DNA of 64,000 bases from assembly GCA_950295325.1 (NCBI GenBank), contig OX485804.1, positions 64,818,533 to 64,882,532 on the forward strand, written 5' to 3'. Below the pieces are notes generated by a model. That model did no database searches. It saw nothing but the letters and a program-made list of their open reading frames with translations, and was not told the origin of the DNA. Positions 25,241 to 38,517 of this stretch are shown piece by piece. The stretch is from Polytrichum commune. Its lineage: Eukaryota > Streptophyta > Polytrichopsida > Polytrichales > Polytrichaceae. Made by a program: the position numbers and the translations under genes. Numbering within the stretch: position 1 is the first letter of the stretch; the number at the start of each line of letters is the position of its first letter.

Positions 25241-26391
25241 GAAGTTTAAGCTTCCAACGGCGGGCACAGGTGACGTCGGGTTGCAGGGGCGAACGCGAGA
25301 GGCGGGATGTTGTGTCTGACTTAGTTAGTGGATCTCTAAATAGTTCTAGTGGCTCCTGATCGTGCGGGAGGGTTTGACCTCACGTAACTCGGAGGTGGCT
25401 AGCTGGTGTGCCTGGGGTGTTCACGGTGTGCGGGATTCATCATGCGTTGGGGTGGCTTAGGAACCTGATCACGCCGTTGAGGGTAGGGCCGAATCTGGGG
25501 CGACAAGGGCAGGGAGCGTGATTTCGGTGTTGTGCAGAGGGATTCGCCAAGCTTCTGGGTTTCCGCCTCGATCATCATCACTGCAGCGTGCTGGCTTGCT
25601 TATGGGTATAGGACAGGCTCCAGGTTGCCTGGGGGTGTGATGAAGATGCTTGGAGCTTACAGGTAGCCGCCTAGCGTGCGTTGGGTGACTTCGGCAGCGG
25701 ACCGGGTTTCATCAGGAGGGGGGTGACTAAGTTGGCTCTCGGTGAATCTTTGGTGGTAGTGTGTTTTTGATTATGGCATCACACGCCGGGGATGGTGAAC
25801 AGGTTGTGTAGGGCGTTCGGCCGCCGCGGATGACAGTCCTGCCCCCTCTTTCCTTGGTGATTAAAGTTATGTAGTACTGTATTGCTCTAGGTAGGTCTTG
25901 GTGGATGGACCCGTTGGGGTTGTGGTTGAGGTTGGGATCAGTCATCATGGCTTGATCATAAGGAGCCTTGTGGCGAACACACGAGGACAAGCAAGGGGGG
26001 CCTCCTTGGGAATTGGTGACTCATTCATGCCCTCCACCGCCTCCCGAGTGGCAGGCGGCCTCTACTAGGGCCTTGGGAAGTTGTGGGAATCAGGTGGCTG
26101 GGACGCGAAATGTGATGCATATCTAGACACCGCCGATGGTTGGGCTCCATAAGGTAGCATTCATATAGGCAAAGATCAGGGAAGTAGAAGAATCTGCAGG
26201 TGAGGTGGACCGAGTCGTCGTTCTTGGAGTGATTTCAAGGGTGTAGTTCTGGGCAACTCGTCTGCATATGATATTCAATTTGAACGCAGAGATGGTGGTA
26301 TAAGGCTATCTACTATCCACCCGAGGTTATCCCTTGCGGTGAGGTTAAATCGGAGACGATGAGTCTACATGTGGATGCCTACTAGTTAAGT

Positions 26392-26598
26392 TAGTTAGCC
26401 TTGTCCCGAATTCCTACTTCATCTGTCCAATCAATGAAGATTTCTTCTGCCGAATTACTAGAGGCTGGTGGCACCGCTTGCAGGAAGAAGCCAGGAATGG
26501 AAAAGATGCACCACATGCAGCATATATTGCAAAGGTGGTGCCTGTGGAGGGCCGTGTTGTGCTCTTCGTAGGTGCTCCACGTAATGGTTCAAAGCTGT
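26392..26598 (+). other. Exon-like reading frame of unknown family
   Basis: An open frame ending at a strong donor (GCT then GTAAGTATT, 26599 on) encodes a stretch with NEDFFCRITRGWWHRLQ and VVPVEGRVVLFVGAPRNG. Its composition looks protein-like rather than random. I do not recognise the family. A second possible piece near 26720-26800 (EFWEVLEAANYRFGYR) follows an AG. It could be a remnant of another gene in the 5' region of the kinase gene, or an unrelated gene fragment. Confidence 0.3.
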
Positions 26599-27639
26599 AA
26601 GTATTCTGCCTCTCGCCTCTAATTTATTCACTCCTCCTCCTGAGTTCACGTCCTCGTACATGTTACTAGAGCAACCTACAGATTCTTAAGACCCAAATTC
26701 GACAATTTGGTGTAGTATGGTCTTCGTGAGTTCTGGGAAGTCCTTGAAGCAGCAAACTATCGGTTTGGGTACAGGATAGGGCAGATTTTTGTACTTCAGA
26801 CTCGAACGAATTCATAAATATGTGGTTTCAACGCATGCTGCCCAGTCACTGGATGTGCTGAATGAAGATGGAAGATGGAAATGCTCATTTACATGGAAAC
26901 GGTTTGAAGATTCACAGATAAAGGGATATATATACTAATGTGAGAGCGAGCGGTTGTTGGATCGTCCATTCATTTCAATCTGAAACCTGTGCAGTACACC
27001 TTTCTTTTGGGAATATTGGGCCCATGATGGTGTTTTTGGTATGTAAGTACATCAGCCGAGTCCCTATCCTCTCCGCCCACCGCCTCTGCAACCTTCTAAT
27101 CTCACCATTTCCTCCCGTACTGCTCACGTTCGATCTGCTCACTTTTTTACTAAAAAAACAAACAAACAGGTGGGGTCAACCTTAAGATTCCTTTCAAGAG
27201 CCTCAAACAGGACGGCCTGCACAGCCTAGCCACCGTTTGGCCTTCGCAAACCCTACTCGCTCCACTTCGTAGGGTTTGCATGTAGGTGGCCCCAAGAAAC
27301 TAAGGGCAGAGAGAACAGGGACAACTTCGACTCCTGGTGGGAGTGGTAGGTTCAAGACAATATGACGAGAGACGAAATGCTCTTGTTGCCATCTTGAACT
27401 CCACCAAATTTATTCTCCATACATAAAGGATATTTTTGAAAGCATTGTGGTTGCCCATGTTAGGATTATATACTGTTTTCATCAACCCGACAAGGATATA
27501 TTGATTGGTGATGCATTGCGCGAAATGAGGTTGTCAAAGATGATGAGTGCTGGTCAGATATGATGCTCGTCCTGTCAGATGATGTCCCTTCAAACCTCAT
27601 TAGGTGACAGCTTGAGCTCTTGAATTCTATCCTTCGAGT

Positions 27640-28116
27640 ATGATCCAGGCAGGCTCATCAGTGCTCTGGAGCAAACAAATTGGGTCATTGCAGCAAGGGG
27701 CATTTCGGGAAGGGCATCTTGTGATATATTGTGACGGTCCTATGCTAATATTTATGACCAACCTGCCCCTCATTTCATCAGTACTATGTTCCTCTTATAT
27801 ATCGACCAGATTATCATCTCTAGGGTTCTTCTACACTTTTGTGGGAGTAGATTTACATTGCCCGAGGACTCTTGGGTTGGAATCAGTCTTTGAGTCCTTC
27901 GGTCAGATTGGGTCTTATCATGCGTCGGTGCAGATATACACTGATGATGCATTATTTTCATCATGTGGCAAGAAGGTCGAACCCACGTTGTTGGAGTCCT
28001 ACCCAGGGGCCCTGATATGTGACCCTTTCACCAGGGGTCACATCTACTTCTGTCCAAGGTACTGGACAGAGGAAGGGCCTTGTGCTAGACTGCCAATTGT
28101 GATGACCTGTATGTAG
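27640..28116 (+). other. 158-codon open frame, unrecognised
   Basis: Longest open frame in the region upstream of the kinase. It has no recognised motif and contains several Cys and hydrophobic stretches. Position suggests it lies in the promoter or 5' untranslated region of the kinase gene. It could be chance. Confidence 0.2.
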
Positions 28117-28130
28117 ACACACTGTATCAG

Positions 28131-28440
28131 TTAAGGTAGATGGGTCTTAAATGGGTATCATTTTTCAACTAACCCACTTCGCCTAGAATATGAAACATGC
28201 GAATAGTACGAGATGTTTAGTAAAAATAAATTGAGGCTGTAGCCGCTTTCCTCAAAAATTTTGGACTTCATATGAATATCTTATTCTTTATCAATGTGAA
28301 GTTTCTTGTGCTCGTTCAATGATCATACAGGTCCTCCCATTATGCTGACTCTTGAGCCTAGAATGATTACCATATTTTGAGCATGCAGTCCAATCTCTTT
28401 TCGGTATCCGTTCTTGCAGCCACACGTAGCCGAATTAGGC
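28131..28440 (+). repeat. Dispersed repeat, copy 1 of 3 near the kinase gene
   Basis: Matches 42720-43080 and, less completely, 37848-38110. Shared phrases: AGATGGGTCTTAAATGG, TTCATATGAATATCTTATTC, GAATGATTACCATATTTTGA and a CCACAC end. It ends about 140 bases before the first kinase codon, so it probably lies in the promoter or 5' leader. Confidence 0.7.
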
Positions 28441-28583
28441 ACGTGTATCTCAGGCCTGTAGGCATGTGTTGACATGGATTTGACATGTGTGTTGCTCCAG
28501 TTCAGGTCGAGCGCGAAAGGGAGCATGTGTTGCTCTCTGAATTTACGGCTGGGAGCAAACACACTTTCTGGCTGTGGGTGAAA

Positions 28584-31500
28584 ATGACGAATTGGTTGCA
28601 GTCGCTGTGGCGATGTTGCAGCCGTCGGCGACCTGTACGAGAAGTGCAGGTCTTGGACCCGGAGAACCAGGAACAGGATCTGGGGTTTCACAGGCCCCAT
28701 CGCCGAACATATTATTACAGTATTTTTGCAGCTCGCTTGGCTATAATGGTATGTGATTTGCGCACTTTTTTTGGGTCACTACCTCCTTTACCGATGCCGC
28801 GTCTGTAGTTTCGTGTAGCTTTAGATTGCCTACCATTGGAGACCTTTATGCAGAGTCTGTGGTAGTAGTCAATGGGAGTAGCTCACAAAATAAGTTGTCT
28901 AGAAATGGCCTATCTGCAGTATATTAACCTGCTTGGTTATAATGGGATGTGATCTGCGCACTTTTTTTAGGTTATTCCTACCTTTGCCCATGTTGATTCT
29001 CAAGTTTCTAGTGGATCTAAATTTCATACCTTTGGAGACATTTTATGCCGAGTGCGTGATAGTACCCAATGGCACTAGGTCATGAACTTGACCAGATTTC
29101 TCTGCAGTATATTAGCCATGAGTACACGTAAATATCATGACCTCCTGCAAGTTGCATAATTTGTGAACTCGAAGGACGACAACTTACTTGTCGGTGATCA
29201 ACTTATAGAACGATGTTAGGAACATTTACATATTCATTGTTTTCTTTTTTGTGGTTTCATGAATTTCATTTGAACTGATGAAAGCTAGGTCATCAGGATT
29301 TGAGTTCCACAGTGCTGTCTGTAATTTAAGAAAACCACAACAATTCTTTGCTTAGTGCCCTTTCTACACTAAGCAAAGAATCAGTGTAATGTACAGTTAA
29401 TGTTTCAATACAATTTGCTAGACTCTGTGCGAGTATAATTTACATGAAGGACATAGTTTGAATGAATGATCATTTGTTCAAGAAACTTTGAGCCCATCGC
29501 CAGGTTTTTTCTACTCACTACCAGCATATGAGTAGATTTAGGGTAGATTTCCAGATTTCCAGTGACGTAGAACGATTTCTCAGTGACACAGGTCAATTGC
29601 CCAACACTCGTATGCTTGGTAGTGACTGTACCACTTACCACTTGGTTCCCAGAGGTGGTAGTCAAATGGCCTTTCTGCTGGAATGTTCTTCTCAGTGTGA
29701 TTATCATAGTTAGATTTTTTTGTGGTACTCATTTGTTGTCCCTGATGTTGCAGATCATGCTGGCTATTTTAATTGCACTGTTGACTATTTTGACGTGGCA
29801 TTTCACCACTGTTTATACGACTAAATCAATTAAGGCCCTGGCATTTAGCTTGCGGACAGAGCTGTTGAACCGTCCCATCGCTCGCATGTGGAATTTGCTA
29901 AACTCTACTGTGGAAACAACTCGGGGCCAGGTCAATCTCTCAGAATTTGTGGTGGGGCAGTACAGCTTGCCAATCAACACAACTGCACAGATAGCGGTAA
30001 TAATTCTGGTGTCTAACCTTTTTATTTTGTTTTTTTGCTTGTTAACAGTAAGTTAATAAGTAGGTTAGCTGGTTCTTGTGTACGAAGTCCTCATTGTGGT
30101 GATAGAAGGGGCGTTTACACACATCTATTGGTAGAGTGGTTGTGGTTGTGTTTCGGGCCCATTTTCAACCACAACTATAATTTATTTATTTATTTATACA
30201 TAAGGTGTAGTTGTAGTTGAAGATTGAAATTGACCTCAATTAGTTTTCTTTCTATTTTTGCAATGCGTGAAGTGGAGATAAACAATTGATGGATTTTAGT
30301 GAACAGTTTGTTTAAGAGTATTTGTCTCCTACAAAGTCTCTCTTATGCTTTGTTCTTGAATATCTGGTGGTCCGAACCTCCACAAGACACCTACTTACAA
30401 GGATCGGTTGTTGACTGCCAATGCTCATGTTCTGAGTTTTGTTTGTTTTGCAGTTGCACAAGACGATGTGCAACGTGACGTGGGCTGTTTTTGCGAGCCG
30501 GGCAACTGCCAAGACCATAACTGTGGCCTACACGAATAACCAGCTGCAATTATTCGACAGAAACGTGGCAACCAACGAAACATATTATGTGTTCACGGAC
30601 TCTTCCAATGCAACGGCGCTTGACGTGTACACCTACAGCTCCCTTTCTCCCTCACCCTCTTCGGACAGTGCGTCCGCTCCTAGTTCAGGCTCCCTGCAGG
30701 ATGTTCCCCTGGGTGCCAGCAATGTCACATGGTTTGCAGAGCCAGTGAACATCACGACTGGGCAACCGACCGCTAACCCTACGCCTACGCCAGGCTATGA
30801 CCTGACCGAGCAGCTTAAATCTGTGGTTCCTCTTAAAGAAGGTGAAGTGGCATGGCGAGTCACTGTGAGTGATTTTGATGAGACCCCTTTGTTATCCAGT
30901 GCCTCCCCAGTTCGCCATCCTGCCACGGGCACAGTTGTAGCTGCGACCGGGGTCACCACTGCCCTCTCCAGCATCAATGATTTCCTTAAGGAATTAACAG
31001 CTTCTCACGCCGGCTATTTATACCTGACAACAGCAGATGGTCATCTTTTAGCTTCATCCACCAATGCAGCACTGATTGACACCTCAGGGTCTACCAGATC
31101 TTTGATGTATGCCAATGAGTCCATGGACCCAATCATTAGGGCTGGGGCACAGTGGCTGTTTCAACATTATGGGAATACTGGGCTCCTGAAACAGGTGGTC
31201 CATGCTGAAGATATTTGGTTGGAAGGGAGCCGCTACTACATTGACACCTTCTCCCTGGAGCTCCCAAGACTGCAATTGGTGAATCTCTTGCCTTAATTGA
31301 CACACTATTGTGGTTGTTCAACCAGATTTTATAAAGTTTCCGACAAGTCCCAAGACCCGTGTTTGTCGAGTGGTGTAAATGCTGTTGTCATATGGCCTGC
31401 GGCTTTTTGTTTCGTTTTGCTTCGGACTAGGAAACGTAAGGATGGATGTTACGTATGGACGGGATAAAGTCCTGTACGAGCTTACATGTCATGTACAGGT

Positions 31501-34500
31501 CACCAACTACTGCAATTGTGTTCAGAAAAGGGTTTAAGGTTATATTGTGTAATGTCCAGGTACATACTTCTGAATTTGGTGGTTGTGGTCCTTTTTTCCT
31601 TGTTCTCTCAATGTTACAGGAGAGCTCTTCCAAAGCAGCGTTGCGTGTAAAAGTAGAGTGTTCTTTAACATGTAACATATAAAGTTCTGTAACTGTTGGT
31701 GTGAATCCGGTTACACGTAGTACAAGAATCCTTCCTACTGTGAAGAGTTCTAGGTTATGATGTGCTTTTTTTGGATGTTTTCACTAGAAATGACTCAAGC
31801 CTAAAAGGTGGTCCCCAACACTTCCTGTAATGTAACAGCCGGTGTGAAGGTGTGCAGAATTCTGATTGTGTCCAGTGAATTCCTTTTGACAGATTGGTGT
31901 GATCATCATTCCAAGGACATATGTGATGGGGGAAGTAGACCGCAGGGGACGAGCCACCCTAGCAATTTTAATTGCAATCTCAAGCTGCATCCTGTTAGTG
32001 GGCTGTATCTTCATCCTGATTCTGACCAGTGGGGTGTCCAATGAGATGAAGCTGCGGGCCGAGCTCATAGCACATCTTGACGCAAGAAGGCGAGCAGAAG
32101 CTTCAAGTAACTACAAGAGTCAGTTTCTTGCGAATATGAGGTGATTATAAATCGATTAATATGATCATTTTTCTGACTGTGAAATGTATTTTTTTCTCAT
32201 TCTGAATCAGGGTTTTAGAAATGGTGATTCACTGTAAAATGCCATGTTTTTGTCTGCTGGGTTTGTCTCCGTTCTTTAAAGTACCCAAGAAGAATTCTAC
32301 ACCAACTTGCATTGTTCAATTTCATGTCTCTAAATTTAAAGTGGTTTGCATTGTACCTTGCATTTTTTTTAACAGTGGTAAGGCACTGGCAATGGAACCC
32401 TAATTAAGTTTCGGTTTCCTCTCCATGTGTTGCAGCCATGAGCTTCGAACACCTATGGCTGCGGTTATTGGGCTCCTGGATATCTTGCTTTGCGACGATT
32501 GTCTGTCTTCAGAGCAAGTGAACATGGTGTCTCAAATTCGTCGTTGCTCTACTGCGCTTCTTCGCCTACTCAACAACATTCTTGACATCAGCAAGGTGCT
32601 GTACATATGCTTTTGGGATGTTTGGTTCGGATGTCCATTGAAAGTGGATGCATTTGCAGATCATGACGAATATTGTTATTTACCATCCGTGCATAATAGA
32701 TATATATATATATTAGACATCTTAGTAATTTTCAAATTTGTGTACGTGCTTGTACATTTCATTCTGACTTTACTTTGTTCCTTTCACTGCAGGTGGAGTC
32801 TGGTAAGCTTCTTCTGGAGGAGGCTGATTTCGATCTCAATAAGGAGCTTGAAGGGCTGGTGGACATGTTTTCAGTACAGTGTATAGATCACAATATTGAG
32901 ATTGTGCTCGACTTGGCTGGTAATTCCTTTCTCGAGGACTTTGTTCATTGGAATCTTCAAAAGGGCCCACACATTTGATATGCCTCAAATTCTAAGGGTC
33001 AACATGCTTCTACAATGTGCAAACGGCTCAGGTTTGATTTTGACTCTGCAGATGACATGCCGCGGATGGTCAGAGGAGATTCAGCACGAACAGTACAGAT
33101 ATTTGCAAACCTAATTGCAAATTCCGTGAAGTTCACTTCAAGTAAGAGCTTGCATTCGCTCTGCTTTAAATTTCTAACATGGATCTTCAGTCTAATTCGC
33201 TATTCACAGCGGCGGTATTAGATCCTTGAGCATTTTAAACAGGACCATAATGTTCGTGAAGGGATTATGTCCTTACAAGGCCTTTTTGCGATGATGGATG
33301 CAGCGGGGCATGTGATACTGCGGGGCTGGTGTGGTTCCTCATACACTCCAGGAAGTCCTGCAAGAAATGGAATGTTCTTTGGGAAGGAGAGTCATCCTTG
33401 GAATCAGCAACGGGTGGGCTATGAATTTGGAGGCCCCAGTAACATCGAACCGGGCAAGGTGCTCATGTGGTTTGAAGTGGAGGACACTGGGTGTGGTAAG
33501 CTCTTCTTCTGTCGCATCAATTTACCTCTGTCACACATTCTATCCTTGTGTACATACACCTTGGAAACATAACGGCACTAGTACGGCCCATGCCATCCGC
33601 TCAACATTCTGTCGTCAATAGCCGACAGTTTTTGGAACGGCGGTTGTATGATTACCATTGTGATCACCGTTCAACCTCTCCATAGTGTATAGTAGATAGT
33701 TTGATCCTGTGCCATCTTGGCTCGTTGCACCTGTGTTTAAGGAACAATGTCCCAGGCCATTCCCGCACCATCTGCTCAACATGGGGCTGTCAACAGCTGA
33801 CTGTTTTGAAAAGGTTGATTGCCGATAGCCTCACCACCCATGCGCCCTCACTGTACAATCTTTCCAAAATGTATAGTAGATGATTCCTTAAAAATGCATA
33901 ATCTGTTCTGTACACAAATTTCCGGCTCTACGTTAGTTTTAAAATTACATATTCTTCTCTGCTGTTTGTTTGCAAGCAACCTTTCATACAAAGAGATTTG
34001 GTACTTAAATGGTCTGCTCATACTTAATCTAAGTCCTGCTCATGCTCATAGTTGTGAATTGAATGCAGGTATTGATCCAAGTAAATGGGAAGCTGTATTT
34101 GACAGCTTTGTGCAAGCAGATCCCTCCACTACGCGAACGTATGTAACACAATATTTACAGAGCATTCTATCTTATTTAATTCAGGCAAATGTTCTTTCAA
34201 CTTTTAGTAGTTTGTCACCATGCATAATATTTATCAATGACTACAACTATTGTTGGATTCATAGTGTGGACCACACTAATTGTTTTGTCAAAACTGACAT
34301 CCAGCTATAAGTGTGCATTGCACGCCAGTATTTTCACAAACCACATCCCACTTGATACATAAGTTGCATGTCATTCATGTCTGTTTTGTAAAAATCAAAA
34401 TGCGGATGTTAAATATAATAGACTGTTAGAATCTCCCTTCTCAAAAGTAGTATAGCCTATACTATCTTTGACAACAGACATGAAGTATGTAAGATCTGGT

Positions 34501-37500
34501 GAGAATCATATTCCTTCCACTTACAGATTACTCTTTGTGGTTCCTGTGTTGCAGCTATGGAGGAACAGGTCTGGGATTGTGTATAGTGCGCTCCTTGGTA
34601 TGATAATATCTTATTTTTCCTGGAGTTTTTATATTGATCTATCTACCACCAATTTCCTGGATTAATATAAAAATAAATGATTTGATGCATGTTCATATAT
34701 GTCCGTAGAAATGGTTTCAGTGTCGTTATTTATGCAGTTAGCGTTTGGTTACAGGTTCGGAAAATGGAAGGAGACATAAAGGTGGTCAAGAAGCAAGGCC
34801 CTGGGACTCTCCTGCGCTTCTACCTTGTGTTTGGCACACCATCTGAGGCTGAGCCTGACACGCCTCGTCTTTCACTTCCAGTGGAGTTGGAGAATGCAAA
34901 GGTTTATATCTCCATTTTTGACAACCATCAACAATATAGTCTTGTAGTCTTGGCAGCAACTACTTGTTAGTGTCTCAGGAAGCCAGTGCGGGGGTCGACA
35001 TCATGGGCTGGGTTGGGTTGGGCTGTCTGGCTCAGCCCTTGATTTTTCAAAATGAAAGTCATGTTAGTAATTGCTTCAATTCTTCACATTTAAGGTAGAC
35101 AACACTTATTCGATTACCATTCTTTTTGGGATACCTATATTTGAGTGGTATGTGGTTTGGTGTGGCTCCAAGAATAGATACCAAAAGAGATTAGACTGTG
35201 TGCTCAAATTATGAAAACCAGTTTAGGCTCCATCATCAACATTATTGGGAGGAGGCTAAATGACCATTCAATGAGCATGAGAATGTTCACTTTGATAATG
35301 AATGAGAAACTCATGAGCTCCGAAAATTATGAGGAAAGTGGCTATGGCCTCGATTTGGATTTGCTGATTATCTTGTACTATTCACATGTTTCATAGTTTT
35401 AGGAGAAGTGGGCTAGTCGGGAGAAGTAACTGTTTGAAACCCATCTACCTTAACCCATGACAAATTCCTTTGTTCTATCTACTTTACTTTAATGTTGATG
35501 ACTGCAGCGTGGATCCAAGAGCTGTCAGGCTACGCAATCGATTCATTGCTTCTAACAGTATACTTTATGCAGGTGTTACTTGCAATGAAAGGAGAGGTGG
35601 GGAGGGGTGCTCTCACACAATGGATGCAATACAGAGGCCTGCAAGTATACGAGGCATCAGAATGGGATGAAATGCTTCACATTCTCAGAGGTCTTCTCGA
35701 GGAAGAACGTAGGACAGGCTGGAAAAGTGTCACAAGGCAGGATGTGTTCATGATACCTGAATCAATGTACAGGAATGCTGGGCACTCAAGGCCAATGTCA
35801 CATGACGGCCATGATAGTTCTGGCATCCCTGATGATGAAGTGAGCTTAGTCTTATCAAGAAGTCCAGACGAGTGGAAAACACAAAGCTTCAAACTTCTTG
35901 TCGTTCTCGACTCTGAATTAGTTCCTTGGGAAGAAAACTTGAATCTGGAGGCTTTGTTGAGTGGCCTGGATGAATTTAGGGATCAGGGGGTCATGATATC
36001 ATGGCTACTTAACCATGACACTCCCAACATTTTGAAAACGCAATTGCGGCAGATGGGTTACTCCATTACAGCGAATCAACCACTGTACAAGTCCAAACTG
36101 CTGCAGGTTTTGACGTCTATGGTTGGATGTTTGGAGAGGGGACACTCTGGGAACTTGGCGCCCAATCTTCCAACGATTCAAGCTCGAGAAAATTATGATC
36201 CGAAGGCAAGGTGTTTTGAAGATGGTATAGGTGCTGGAACCAAATGCCATGAGTTGGACAGGTTGCAGTCACAGGTGTGGCTATTCTCCTTCTCTTTGGT
36301 TGTTTAGGGTTGTGCCCAGTGTTGGTCGGTTATCAAGTTTCTATACTAATCACTTTTATAATTGTGAGAACCATGGAGAAGTCAACATTTTCAGGTTACG
36401 AATTTTTTTAGACCAAAATTTATTTCATAGTTGTGGTCAAGAGAATATTACAAGAGCAATAGCTGGTTGTTCCCCATCTTGCTTTTGTCCCACTGAGTGG
36501 GTCCCTGGTTTTGTACTACATGGTGCACAGAAACTCCATGCTCAAACGTCCTCCTCGTGTCAAGATGATAGCAGCAAGAAGTAAGCTGAAATAATACTAA
36601 CATATCCCAAAATCTCATCAGGTTCAAAGCAAGCTGAATAAGTCGTTACCCAAAGTGCTGGAGAAATGGTCTTCATTGAAGGATCTGGCAAGTTTGGAGG
36701 CAGCAGCTCACAACAAGTCGAGCCAAACCATGCTCGCATTGGATATCATTTCTTTACATCAAGATACGGAACGGTGTCCTGTGCCTCGAAATAGTTTGGA
36801 TCACACAGTGTCATCAGGCAGGAAACAGAGTGATTATTTAAATATGTCAATAATTCCCCAGGTTCATGAGGAGCAGCTGGAGATGACCAACTTCGGCCCA
36901 TCGATGAGTCCCGAGAGCTCACATGAGAACTCAAGTCCCGGGTCTCCTCACTATCTGGGTGCCTTGTCTAAGTTGTCTACCATGTCAAGACCACCTTCGA
37001 ACGATTTCAAGGAAGGTTCATCAATACATCGCATTGTCGACATCCCTCTAGCCTTGTCTGATCCATATGTGGAACCACGTCCGAGACCACCCAACTATTC
37101 AAGGGAAGCAGACACAGCAAAAGATTTTGATACTCAACAACCAAATGGTGGCAGAGATTCAGCCGGCCTTCGTCACGATCCAAGCAGAAATAATAGTACC
37201 CTTGATGTGGATAAGGGTGAGGTAATCCAAAACCCTAAACCCTTGGTAGATGTATCTTCTGAGGCTCCTCCTAGCTATCCATCTCCTGAAAGTACTTCCA
37301 GAGCAGCTGATTCATCAACAGGGGGCAGCAAAGAGAGTGAGAAGTCCAAAGCATCTGAAACGTCTCCCACGTCTCGGCCACTACCTGAACCAAGGGCAAG
37401 TACCCGGAATTTGACGGCCAAAAAACCACCTGCCACCCGATTGGGGCCGAGTAATGCACTCATTGGCATCCGAATATTGCTTGCGGAGGATACACCAGTG

Positions 37501-38517
37501 TTGCAGAAAGTTGCTACTATCATGCTGGAGAAAATGGGGGCTCGAGTTGTGGCGGTCGGTGACGGTCTGCAAGCTGTGGAGATTATAAGCAGGTCTCGAG
37601 GCGTTGGAAATGGTGCAGAGAATGGGGGAGCTTTGAACTCACAAGTCAATTTGGGAAGCGATTCCGTTGACGAGTTCGATCTCGTCTTGATGGATTGTCA
37701 GGTATGGAACTTCAGCAACCCACTGAACTCTACATTTACTATACAATATCGAGTATTTTTGACACCCTTTGATGAGAACATCCTTGTGCCACCTTTGATG
37801 TCAGTTAATCAGGTTTATCTAGATTTCAGTGGGTTGTAGAATTCAGACAGATCTTAAATGGTTTTATTTTTTTCCTGGCCCACTTCCCCTGGGATATGAA
37901 ACACGCGATAAGTACAAGATGGTTAGCAAATCCAAATCAAGGCGTAGCATTTCCCTCTTGATTTTTGGAAAAGAAGATAGGTCATTAAATGGTCATATAG
38001 GTCTTCCCAATCATATTTTGAGCACGTAGTTCAATCTCCCTCAAACACATCACTTTTTGGTACCTGTTCTTAATACCCCACATACCACTCAAATATAGGT
38101 GTCCAATCAAGAAAAGAAACCGAATAAGTTTTGTCTACCTAGTAGTTTCTATGGTTCTCTTTTGCATCCTTTTGCAGCTTCTATGTGAGTGGCACAAGAG
38201 CTTCTGATTTCCAAACTGAGCTCCATTGTGTATCATTACTGAATTGTGAGAGACTTTTGGTGGCGGCGGCGGTGATGGTGGTGGTTGTTGTTCAGATGCC
38301 CAGAATGGATGGATATGATGCAACAAAGGCCATACGGAGAGCAGAAGAAGGGAGGGATTGGCACATACCAATTGTGGCGTTGACGGCACATGCAATGTCA
38401 TCGGATGAAGCAAAGTGCCTGCAAGTGGGTATGGATGCGTATCTCACCAAACCCATAGACAGCAAGCTTATGGTGTCAACGATTCTTTCTTTGACGAAGA
38501 AGGGCATCATCAGCTGA
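28584..38517 (+). CDS. HK1: Hybrid sensor histidine kinase, AHK1/HK1 osmosensor type
   Basis: Coding exons: 28584-28748, 29754-29996, 30454-31278, 31893-32140, 32436-32595, 32793-32919, 33052-33141, 33304-33495, 34069-34138, 34555-34597, 34755-34901, 35573-36274, 36622-37701, 38296-38517. All junctions are GT-AG, all phases agree, and the total is about 1437 codons. The order matches Arabidopsis AHK1: a short cytosolic N-terminus, a membrane segment about 52-72 (IMLAILIALLTILTWHF), an extracytosolic sensor about 73-430, a second membrane segment about 432-456, then the kinase. Visible motifs are the H box with H495 (FLANMSHELRTPM), N box N613, G1 at 680-684 (DTGCG) and G2 at 708-715 (YGGTGLGL). 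The C-terminal receiver has the acidic pair at 1293-1294 (AEDTP), phospho-acceptor D1362 (LVLMDCQMP) and K1416. In AHK1, phosphate passes from His to Asp and then to HPt proteins in osmotic and drought signalling. The protein is about 230 residues longer than AHK1, partly from a Ser/Pro-rich linker (about 1005-1285). The start is set by alignment at KMTNW; an in-frame ATG at 28485 would add 33 residues. Confidence 0.93.
28718..29110 (+). repeat. Diverged tandem duplication of the exon 1 donor region
   Basis: Bases 28718-28917, covering the end of kinase exon 1 and its donor, recur in diverged form at 28918-29110. Compare GCTTGGCTATAATGGTATGTG with GCTTGGTTATAATGGGATGT, each followed by CGCACTTTTTTT. 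The second copy lies in intron 1 and has lost the GT of the donor (GGATGT). Confidence 0.75.
30105..30240 (+). repeat. Dispersed repeat in kinase intron 2
   Basis: Inverse-orientation relative of 18920-19060. Shared features are a GTTGTGGTTGTG block, TTTATTTATTTATTTATA, a TACACCTT-type block and GACCTCAATT. Confidence 0.6.
37848..38110 (+). repeat. Dispersed repeat in last kinase intron
   Basis: Second copy of the family at 28131 and 42720: GATCTTAAATGG, GGTTAGCAAATCCAAATCAA, GGTCATATAGGTC and CACTCAAATATAGGTGTCCA. Relative to the longer copy it lacks part of the middle. The acceptor for exon 14 lies 190 bases downstream, after a GGC/GGT-rich microsatellite at about 38260-38290. Confidence 0.7.

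Noticed and set aside
35508-35572. Earlier acceptor for kinase exon 12 at 35508
   Set aside because: Phase 0 reading from 35508 meets a stop before 35573, whereas 35573 keeps the frame and matches AHK1.
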